Shown: positions 6,309 through 12,138 of the stretch, piece after piece | Layout of the letters: each line of letters begins with the position of its first letter | Position numbering within the stretch: position 1 is the stretch's first letter | Source of the DNA: DASTGO01 sp035719045 | GTDB lineage: Bacteria; Actinomycetota; Actinomycetes; Actinomycetales; Kineosporiaceae | Length of the DNA stretch: 13,022 nt | Reading direction: 5' to 3' | Assembly: GCA_035719045.1 (NCBI GenBank) | Contig: DASTGO010000292.1 | Location: 1 to 13,022 of the forward strand | The notes under the pieces: generated by a model | What the model saw: the letters and a program-made list of their open reading frames with translations, nothing else | The model's database searches: none | Told to the model about the DNA's origin: nothing | Made by a program: the position numbers and the translations under genes

Positions 6309-6692
6309 TCACTCTTGGGTGGGTCCACGCCACGGGGCGATCGTGTGCTGCGGGACCTGGGCCTGGACCCGCGGGTCGACTGGCACGTCGTAGATCGCGG
6401 CGCCTCGTTCGTTCAGGACGAACTCGAACAGCTCCTGGCCGGGCGCGGCCAGCCGCACATGGGCGGCATCGCTGTCGATGATGTACGCGCACAACACCGG
6501 CCCGGCCACCTCGTCCGCCACCGCCTGCACGACCGCGTCCGGCGGCCACTCAGCGCCATGCCGGCGCAGGAAACGCCACCCGCCCTGTCCCTGGGCCACC
6601 CAATCGACCTCACCACCCAGAGCGCGCACGGACGCCAGGCCATCCAGGTCACCGGCGCTGCGCGCCACCACGGTCACACCCCAGAACCCCAT
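6309..6692 (-). CDS. Conserved hypothetical protein, 127 aa
   Basis: The start is set at the ATG 6692 (MGFWGVTVVARS) because AGGAGG sits 5 nt upstream. The open frame extends further left of that start but gives only an Arg-rich shadow. The protein is soluble and acidic, with no membrane segment. It reads as a beta/alpha domain: MGFWGVTVVA (1-10), GGEVDWVAQGQGGWRFLRRH (26-45), WPPDAVVQAVADEVAGPVLCAYIIDSD (49-75, an apparent helix then strand) and LFEFVLNE (88-95). I believe similar proteins beginning MGFWGV occur in other streptomycetes, but I cannot name a family or function. Upstream on the same strand is a broken SMI1/KNR4-like remnant; downstream by 30 nt is the CYTH gene. Confidence 0.75.
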   Translation of the reverse strand: MGFWGVTVVARSAGDLDGLASVRALGGEVDWVAQGQGGWRFLRRHGAEWPPDAVVQAVADEVAGPVLCAYIIDSDAAHVRLAAPGQELFEFVLNERGAAIYDVPVDPRVQAQVPQHTIAPWRGPTQE

Positions 6693-6805
6693 CGGATCCT
6701 CCTGCCGCCGAACGAGGCCATCCGAAGCGGGCCCAAGGTAGTCCCCCCATGCGACAGCCTCCGCCAGGGCTACGTCTGCCAGACGGTGCGGGCGGACGAG
6801 CAGGC

Positions 6806-7021
6806 TCAGTCGAATGCGTCGACCATGGCGGCGCGGGTCTCCTCGATGGTTGCGCCACGGCACACCCCGGCCTCGGGGTCGTAGATCAGCCACGGCTGAT
6901 GCAAGGCCGCGTCGAGCCATGCCTGCAGCCAGGTCGTCAGGGTGTACTCCTGCTCGAAGAACGGGACGTCCTGCCCGTGAGGGACGGGGTTGGGGTCGTA
7001 CCCGTAGATGCGCGCCCTCCT
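6806..7021 (-). pseudogene. C-terminal remnant of an SMI1/KNR4-like protein
   Basis: On the minus strand a frame ending at TGA 6806-6808 encodes ARIYGYDPNPVPHGQDVPFF, then EQEYTLTTWLQAWLDAAL and IYDPEAGVCRGATIEETRA. It has protein-like composition and the GYDPNPxPHGQDVPFFEQ pattern seen at the C-terminal end of actinomycete SMI1/KNR4-type proteins (recalled, not searched). No ATG, GTG or TTG is present in frame between the residues above and the in-frame TGA at 7064-7066, which is the stop of the glycosidase gene. The 5' part is therefore missing and the gene is broken. The break lies near a perfect 12-bp palindrome (CCTGAGCTCAGG, 7019-7030). Confidence 0.55.
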
Positions 7022-7030
7022 GAGCTCAGG
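7019..7030. repeat. 12-bp perfect palindrome
   Basis: CCTGAGCTCAGG is self-complementary. It lies 34 nt downstream of the glycosidase stop and just where the SMI1-like remnant loses its 5' end. A shorter dyad, TGACCAGGTCA (7056-7066), overlaps the glycosidase stop codon. Either might contribute to 3'-end formation of the sugar operon; neither has a U-tract. Confidence 0.4.
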
Positions 7031-7063
7031 GGCCGGCGGCGCAGGGGAGGTTCGTTGACCAGG

Positions 7064-8788
7064 TCAGGTTTTCGCGCGCACGAAGTCCGCGGCGAGTATC
7101 AGGTAAACGGCGGCGGTCCAGGTGTAGCTACGGTCCCGGAGGCCCTGTCCGGTCAGGGCGTCGAAGTTCTCGGCGAAGCCGGCCCGCTCGCACAGGGCGC
7201 GGAAGCGATGGGACACCAGGTCCGCCAGGTCAGGGTGCCCGCTGCAGCGTAGGCCGTCCTCGACCAGGGCCGTCGAGGGCGCCCAGATGGGGCCTCGCCA
7301 GTAGCCATCGGGTTCGTACTGATCGGAGGTCCGCGGTTCGGTGGCCGGGCCGAAAGGGGTCAGGTGCGCCTGCAACTGGTGCACCATGGCCGAGCGGATC
7401 TCCTCAGGTAGGCGGTGGCCGAGGATCAGAGGCAGCAGGTTGAGCAGGCTGGTGGCGGGGCTGTCGCGTCCGGACAAGGCGCCGACGGCCACGAAGCGTT
7501 CGCCCCGCCACAGCTCCTCCAGCAGCGCCTGGAGCAGGTTGTCGCGTTCCTGCCGCCACCGCTCGGCCGGGCGTCCCAGTTCGGTGGCGAGTTCGGCGAG
7601 CGTTTCCAGTTGCAGGACGAGGAAGGCCGCGAGGTCGGGGGACTCGATCACCCGGTCGTGATCGAAGGTCGTGGCGTTGTCCCACCCGGAGTCGTTTCCG
7701 TGCTGGTAGTGGGGCAATCGGTGACCCGGTCGGCGGCGGTGCTCGAGCCAGTAAGCCGACCACGCCGCCAGCTTGTCGTGGACGTCCGCAAGTTCGCCGG
7801 GGGTCAGCGGCCGGCCGGCTTGGGCCCGCAACCGCCTCAGCGCCCAGCCGTGGATGGGCGGCTTCACGTAGTTGTAGAGCACCTCGGAGTGGGTGACCGA
7901 ATCGGGCAGGGCGCCGCTGCCGTCCTGGTGGTCGAAGGGGGTCAGGTACTGGTCGAGAGCCTCGTCCGGCAGGCCGGGGGCGAGGGCGAGGGCGTTGAAG
8001 CAGTGGTCCCAGCTCCACACTTTGTCCATCCAGTGCTTGGACATCAGGATGGACTCGCGGGACAGGAAGCCCCCCGGGGCGACCGTCGCCGACCAGAGGA
8101 CGTAGGCCGCCGTGGCCGCCACCGGTGTGCGCGGGTCGCGCCAGGGCGCCACCCGCTCCAGGTAGCACGCGAACTGTGCCTGTGCGGCCGCCACGACCTG
8201 CTCGAACGAGGCGGCTGGTACGAACGGCGGCGAGCCCGCGGTGGTCTCCTCGATCGCGATCTCCCACTCGGTGCCCGATGCACCGGCGAGCACGGCGCGC
8301 TCGGCCACTCCTAGCGCTCCAGCACCGGTCACCTCCAGCGCACCCATGATGCGCGTCACCCGGTAGCGCCGCCCTGTCTCGTAGGAGGTGAAGACCAGGG
8401 CTGCGTCGACCGGGTCCTCGAACAGGTAGGTGCCGGTGAAAGGCGTCAGGCCCGCCGAGGCGTCCCGAAGACGCAGGCCGAGGCCATGACCGTGCAGGCG
8501 GACCACGTCCGGGCCATCGAAGGCGGCAGCGACGTAGGCGCCGTCGGGTGTGGCCCACCGGAACGAGGAGGCGTCGGCGCACCACGCGGGCTGCACGACG
8601 GCGCCACACGGCTCCAGCGCCAGCACGGCGTGCATCCCAGTGCGGTGCGAAACGAGATGGATCACGTCGGTGCGGGTGTGCAGCGCGGTGACCGGGGACA
8701 GGTTGATCCAGGAGCCCCGGTAGGAGAACGGGATCTCACGGATGTCGAACGTGATGGGGGAGGTGTTGTCCTGGGAGACAGGTGTCAT
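7064..8788 (-). CDS. (alpha/alpha)6-barrel glycoside hydrolase (GH63/GH37, MGH1-like)
   Basis: This is a 574-residue cytosolic protein with no signal peptide. Residues about 1-200 form a beta-rich domain (FDIREIPFSYRGSWINLSP near the start). The catalytic barrel follows, with WSWDHCFNALAL (258-269), HGNDSGWDN (363-371) and YWRGPIW (496-502). The Asp in NDSGWDN is the likely general acid, and Glu540 in FAENFDALTGQG is a candidate base, by analogy with GH37/GH63 enzymes. Known relatives cleave mannosylglycerate, glucosylglycerate, trehalose or alpha-glucosides; specificity cannot be read here. Start: an ATG at 8830 is in frame, but its extra 14 residues are Pro/Ala-rich and lie on a hairpin (8838-8854) with no ribosome-binding site. 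The ATG at 8788 has AAGGA 10 nt upstream and is preferred. It is the last gene of the transporter operon and presumably hydrolyses the imported sugar. Confidence 0.88.
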   Translation of the reverse strand: MTPVSQDNTSPITFDIREIPFSYRGSWINLSPVTALHTRTDVIHLVSHRTGMHAVLALEPCGAVVQPAWCADASSFRWATPDGAYVAAAFDGPDVVRLHGHGLGLRLRDASAGLTPFTGTYLFEDPVDAALVFTSYETGRRYRVTRIMGALEVTGAGALGVAERAVLAGASGTEWEIAIEETTAGSPPFVPAASFEQVVAAAQAQFACYLERVAPWRDPRTPVAATAAYVLWSATVAPGGFLSRESILMSKHWMDKVWSWDHCFNALALAPGLPDEALDQYLTPFDHQDGSGALPDSVTHSEVLYNYVKPPIHGWALRRLRAQAGRPLTPGELADVHDKLAAWSAYWLEHRRRPGHRLPHYQHGNDSGWDNATTFDHDRVIESPDLAAFLVLQLETLAELATELGRPAERWRQERDNLLQALLEELWRGERFVAVGALSGRDSPATSLLNLLPLILGHRLPEEIRSAMVHQLQAHLTPFGPATEPRTSDQYEPDGYWRGPIWAPSTALVEDGLRCSGHPDLADLVSHRFRALCERAGFAENFDALTGQGLRDRSYTWTAAVYLILAADFVRAKT

Positions 8789-8837
8789 GACGAGCGGGTC
8801 CTTGGCTGTAGCGGTAGGGGCCCCGGGCATCGCGGGT

Positions 8838-8854
8838 CCGGCGCGGCGCGCCGG
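8838..8854. repeat. GC dyad between the MalG-type permease and the glycosidase
   Basis: CCGGCGCG and CGCGCCGG are exact inverted arms around a single G. As RNA, six pairs with a 5-nt loop would form. It lies in the 97-nt gap between the permease stop and the preferred glycosidase start at 8788. A stabilising or partially terminating intercistronic stem is possible. It argues against translation starting at 8830. Confidence 0.4.
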
Positions 8855-8885
8855 GCGGCGGCCAGGGTGGCGCAGGGCGAGCCGG

Positions 8886-9704
8886 CTATTCCTTGATCGC
8901 GCCGGTGGTTACCCCTGCCGCCACGTAGCGCTGAGCCACCAGGAGCAGGATCGCGGTGGGGATGGATGCCAGGACAGCGGTTGCCATCAAAGGCCCCCAT
9001 TCCTGGTTCTGGGATCCGATGTAGTCGTACAGGCCCATGGTGATCGGGCGGAGGGACCCCCCTCCGCGATCGAGGCTGGAGGCGAACAGGAAGTCCGACC
9101 ACGCCCAGAGGAACGCGAAGAGGGCCACCGTGACGGCGGAGTTGCGGGCAATGGGCATCACCACCGACCGGAAGGTCCGCCACGTGGACGCGCCGTCGAT
9201 CTCGGCGGCCTGGAGCAGCTCGCGGGGGATGCCGGCCATGAAGGCGGAGAAGAGCATCACGCCGAACGGAACGGCGATCGTCGAATCGGCCAGGATCAGG
9301 CCGGGCAAGGTGTCCAGAACCCCCAGGCGGGTGTAGATCATGTAGAAGCCGAGGGCCATCACAATCGCCGGGATCATCCGGGCCACCAGCAGGATGAAGC
9401 TCAGTACCCGGCGACCGGGGACTGAGAGCTTGGACAGTGCGTAGCCGGCCGGAGCGGAGATGACCAGCGTCACCAGGACCGTGCCCAGGCCGACGGCCAG
9501 GCTCGTCCCCAGGTACGGCAACTGCTGGTGCAGGACCACGTCGTAGTGGCCCCAGGTGAAGTGCTTGGGGTAGAGATCGGCGTTTCGGATCGCGCTGTGC
9601 TGGGTGAGGGAGACGTTGACCATCCAGTACAGCGGGAACAGCATCACCGCGGTGAACAGCAGGCCGAGGACGGTCTGCCACCAGGTGCGACGGGTGGTGG
9701 TCAT
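8886..9704 (-). CDS. Carbohydrate ABC transporter permease, MalG type
   Basis: This is a 272-residue inner-membrane permease. Hydrophobic segments are visible at about 10-32, 68-90, 100-124, 135-157, 188-208 and 238-260, six in all as expected for MalG-type proteins. The coupling (EAA) loop is LQAAEIDGASTWRTFRSVVM (164-183) followed by PIA, the site that docks the ATPase. The C-terminal GAIKE ending is typical of this subfamily. The ATG at 9704 has AGGAGG 7 nt upstream, inside the end of the MalF-type gene, and the two genes are separated by only 2 nt, so translation is probably coupled. An open frame continues upstream to 10751 but that part is the antisense-of-frame shadow of MalF. It pairs with the 9707-10681 permease to form the channel for the sugar bound by the 10762-12018 lipoprotein. 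Confidence 0.95.
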   Translation of the reverse strand: MTTTRRTWWQTVLGLLFTAVMLFPLYWMVNVSLTQHSAIRNADLYPKHFTWGHYDVVLHQQLPYLGTSLAVGLGTVLVTLVISAPAGYALSKLSVPGRRVLSFILLVARMIPAIVMALGFYMIYTRLGVLDTLPGLILADSTIAVPFGVMLFSAFMAGIPRELLQAAEIDGASTWRTFRSVVMPIARNSAVTVALFAFLWAWSDFLFASSLDRGGGSLRPITMGLYDYIGSQNQEWGPLMATAVLASIPTAILLLVAQRYVAAGVTTGAIKE

Positions 9705-9706
9705 TG

Positions 9707-10681
9707 TCAGTCCTCCTGTCGGCGCTGGACCGCCAGGTAGACGAAGCCCATCGCCAGGGCGACCAGCAGAAGGATGGTGCCGAGCACGGAGGCCTGCGAG
9801 TAGCGGATGACCGACGAGGCCCCCTTGCCGAAACCCATGGCGTACGCCCAGGTCGCCAGCGTCTGCGACGACCCGGTGCCGAGCGTCATGATCCAGATGA
9901 TGTCTACGACCTTCAAGGTGTACACGAAGCCCAGCAGCAGCGTGATCGCCGTGACCGGCCGCAGCAGCGGGACGGTCACGTGCCGGAACTGGTTCCACGC
10001 GCCCGCCCCGTCGAGTGCGGCGGCCTCGTACAGGTCCGCCGGGATGTTCTGCAGACCCGAGTACAGGATGACGAGGTTGAACGGGATCCCCAGCCAGATG
10101 TTCGCGATGGTCACTGCCATCAGCGAGTGCTGGTCGTTCAGCCACCAGATCGGGTCCACCCCGATCAGCCCGAGCACCCGGTTGATCACCCCGGAATCGG
10201 CGTCCATCATCCACTGCCAGGTGGTCCCCGAGACGATGATCGGGAGTAGCCAGGGCACCAGGAACAGCCCCCGCAACAAGCCGGACAGTGGGAAGGCGCG
10301 CCGGAAGAACACCGCCAGGCCCAGACCGATCGTGTACTGAAAGGCCAGTGAGACGATCACGAAGACCGCTGTCTGGCGTACCGTGGGCCAGAACTGCGTC
10401 GAGCCCATCACCTCGTGGTAGACGTCGAAACCGACGTATGGCGCCTGACCGGTGACGAAGGTGGCCCTGGTGAACCGGTGCAGGCTCATCGACACGTTCT
10501 CGTACAACGGGTAGGCGTACAGCACCAGCAAATACATCACCAGCGGCGCGACGAACCCGACGCCCGCCCACTGGGTGGGACGGAGCCTTCGCCGAGTCGT
10601 TCGGTCCCGACCAGGCCCCGGCGTCGCCCGCGGGCGCCCACCTCGGGCCGACGTTGTCGCCCCTGCGCTCATTGATCTCAC
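9707..10681 (-). CDS. Carbohydrate ABC transporter permease, MalF type
   Basis: This is a 324-residue permease. A basic, Pro/Arg-rich cytoplasmic tail (1-36) precedes the first membrane helix (about 38-58). Further helices lie at about 102-125, 136-155, 188-210, 243-265 and 295-317. The EAA loop is YEAAALDGAGAWNQFRHVTV (218-237) then PLL. The frame opens at a GTG (10681). An ATG three codons later (10672) is the alternative; neither has a strong ribosome-binding site. It lies 80 nt after the binding-protein stop, with a perfect 11-bp inverted repeat in the gap, and 2 nt before the MalG-type gene. It forms the heterodimeric pore with that protein. No ATPase gene is present in the operon, which is usual in streptomycetes where one MsiK-like ATPase serves several sugar importers. 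Confidence 0.95.
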   Translation of the reverse strand: MRSMSAGATTSARGGRPRATPGPGRDRTTRRRLRPTQWAGVGFVAPLVMYLLVLYAYPLYENVSMSLHRFTRATFVTGQAPYVGFDVYHEVMGSTQFWPTVRQTAVFVIVSLAFQYTIGLGLAVFFRRAFPLSGLLRGLFLVPWLLPIIVSGTTWQWMMDADSGVINRVLGLIGVDPIWWLNDQHSLMAVTIANIWLGIPFNLVILYSGLQNIPADLYEAAALDGAGAWNQFRHVTVPLLRPVTAITLLLGFVYTLKVVDIIWIMTLGTGSSQTLATWAYAMGFGKGASSVIRYSQASVLGTILLLVALAMGFVYLAVQRRQED

Positions 10682-10717
10682 CGTTCCCGAGACGTCCTTG
10701 GCTGCGCCGCCTGGCGT

Positions 10718-10753
10718 GGGTGCGGCGGGCGGCGGCCCGCAACCGCCGCACCC
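10718..10753 (-). promoter_or_regulatory. Intercistronic stem-loop between binding protein and permease genes
   Basis: GGGTGCGGCGG (10718-10728) is the exact reverse complement of 10743-10753, giving 11 GC-rich pairs with a 14-nt loop that starts 9 nt after the binding-protein stop. In many sugar ABC operons such a stem protects the binding-protein mRNA or partly terminates transcription, so that more binding protein than permease is made. That role is inferred here from position. Confidence 0.6.
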
Positions 10754-10761
10754 CCCGGGCC

Positions 10762-12018
10762 TCAGCCGTTCGCTGCCTTGGCGAAGGCCGCCTTCACCGC
10801 GCCGGCGTCACCGGAGGCGTTCAGCGCACCCTGCAGGGCCGTCGACAGCAGCGCCGAGGTCGCCGTGTAGTTCGCACCCAGATCGGTGGTGCGGCCCTGG
10901 GCGCTCTCAATGGCGGCCGCCCACGGCGCCCAGATGGCGTCCGAGGTGATCTGCCGTGTCCTTTGGTCCTTGTTGGCGGCGAAGTACCCCAACTGGTCGG
11001 CGGTCTTCACCTGGTTCTGCGGCCCGACCAGGCACGAGATCACCTTCGCGGCGGCGGCGTAGTGGGCAGCGGCGTCCTTCTTATGGACCGGCGCGAGGAC
11101 GAACTCCCCGCCAGTCGGTACCGGCGCGGCCCCACCAGTCCTACCCGGGATGGGCATCATCACGGCCTTGAACTTCTGTTGAGAGGCTGCCTTGGCGAAC
11201 CACGACCCGTTCTCGGCGAACGCATACTGCCCGGTGAGGAACAGGTCCCAGGACTTCGACTGGTTGTCGCTGATCGCCGACTTGGGCGCGTACCCCTTGC
11301 CGATCCAGTCGGAGAGCAGTTGGCCGGCCGCCACCGCCGCGTCCGACCCCGGCGCCTTCAGGTTGGCGCCGGCCCCCCAGAACCAGGGCAGGAACTGGAA
11401 GACGCCTTCCTCACCGGAGATGCCGGCGAAGGTGATGCCCTTGAACCCAGCCGTCTTCACCTTGGCGAGGGCGGCGTTCAGTGTGTTCCAGTCAGTGATG
11501 CTGGCCGGGTCCACCCCGGCGCGGTCCAGGATGTCCTTGTTGTAGTACAACCCGAGCGTGTTGGCGCCGATCGGGACGCCGTAGGTCACGCCGCCGACCG
11601 TTCCTGGGCCAGCCAGGTTGGTGTCGAAGCCGGAGGTGGTCATCCCCACGTCCTTGGCCGGAGCCAGCAGGCCGGCGCTGGCCGCATCGGGGACCGCGGG
11701 GTTATCCAGCATGATCACATCCGGGGCGTTGTCCTCCTTCACCGCGGAGGTCAGGTTGTTCAGCAGGTCGCTGGTCGCGGCGGTGGTGCGCGTGACCGTC
11801 GTCCCCGCCGGGGCGCACGACTTGACGTAGGAAGTCCACGCCGAGGAGTTGTCGTACTGCGGATAGGGGTCCCACACGGCGATCGAGGTGAGGCTGGACC
11901 CGGGGCCCGCCTGGCCGGTGCTCGTCGCGCTACTGCTGCCTCCACCGCACGCGGCGAGCGCAAGCGTCGCGACGGCGGCAATCCCGATGGCGTGGATGGG
12001 TCTCCGTGCGTCCAACAC
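10762..12018 (-). CDS. Sugar ABC transporter substrate-binding lipoprotein
   Basis: This is a 418-residue family-1 solute-binding protein. The signal peptide (residues 1-23) ends in the lipobox LAAC with lipidated Cys24, followed by a Gly/Ser/Thr linker (25-43). Family features include PDVIMLDNPAVPDAASAGLL in the first lobe, YGVPIGANTLGLYYNKDIL (a hinge and ligand-side segment) and GQYAFAENGSWF in the second lobe. The start is GTG at 12018, fixed by AAGGAGG (12026-12032) 7 nt upstream. It is anchored on the outer face of the membrane and would deliver an oligosaccharide to the two permeases encoded directly downstream. Ligand cannot be read from sequence; the downstream GH suggests a glucoside- or mannoside-type oligosaccharide. 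Expression is probably controlled by the LacI-family protein encoded just upstream, through the palindrome at 12051-12062. Confidence 0.95.
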   Translation of the reverse strand: MLDARRPIHAIGIAAVATLALAACGGGSSSATSTGQAGPGSSLTSIAVWDPYPQYDNSSAWTSYVKSCAPAGTTVTRTTAATSDLLNNLTSAVKEDNAPDVIMLDNPAVPDAASAGLLAPAKDVGMTTSGFDTNLAGPGTVGGVTYGVPIGANTLGLYYNKDILDRAGVDPASITDWNTLNAALAKVKTAGFKGITFAGISGEEGVFQFLPWFWGAGANLKAPGSDAAVAAGQLLSDWIGKGYAPKSAISDNQSKSWDLFLTGQYAFAENGSWFAKAASQQKFKAVMMPIPGRTGGAAPVPTGGEFVLAPVHKKDAAAHYAAAAKVISCLVGPQNQVKTADQLGYFAANKDQRTRQITSDAIWAPWAAAIESAQGRTTDLGANYTATSALLSTALQGALNASGDAGAVKAAFAKAANG

Positions 12019-12025
12019 CTTGATT

Positions 12026-12032
12026 CCTCCTT
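12026..12032 (-). promoter_or_regulatory. Strong ribosome-binding site fixing the GTG start
   Basis: On the minus strand AAGGAGG is followed by a 7-nt spacer (AATCAAG) and the GTG of the binding-protein gene. It is near-perfect against the 16S tail and decides the start at 12018 over internal candidates. It suits a protein made in large amounts. Confidence 0.85.
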
Positions 12033-12038
12033 GAGTCA

Positions 12039-12086
12039 GAATGCTCCTGGCGAACCGGTTCGATTACGGGCCTTCGAATGCTCCTG
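12039..12086 (-). repeat. Two direct copies of an 11-bp motif flanking the operator
   Basis: GAATGCTCCTG occurs at 12039-12049 and 12076-12086, 37 bp apart start to start (CAGGAGCATTC on the transcribed strand). The palindrome at 12051-12062 lies between them. A 37-bp offset is about three and a half helical turns, so the two copies would face opposite sides of the helix. They could be a second protein's sites or a remnant duplication; no function is known to me. Confidence 0.55.
12051..12062. promoter_or_regulatory. LacI-family operator
   Basis: CGAACCGGTTCG is a perfect 12-bp palindrome with the central CG step (here in ACCGGT) characteristic of LacI/GalR-family sites. It lies 33-44 nt upstream of the binding-protein GTG and within the 120-nt gap between the LacI-family gene and the operon it precedes. 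Binding there would block the operon promoter. I saw no second copy in the gap. Confidence 0.75.
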
Positions 12087-12138
12087 TCTGCTGCTTGCTC
12101 CTCGTTGCGCGAGTGGTGCCTTCAGATGTGGATCCTCG

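Noticed and set aside
8789..8830. Glycosidase start at ATG 8830
   Set aside because: There is no ribosome-binding site, a hairpin overlies the region, and the extra residues are low complexity; 8788 is preferred, though not proven.
8886..10751. 621-codon minus-strand open frame as one fused permease
   Set aside because: Residues upstream of the ATG at 9704 are an out-of-frame shadow of the MalF-type gene. The permease has its own ribosome-binding site.
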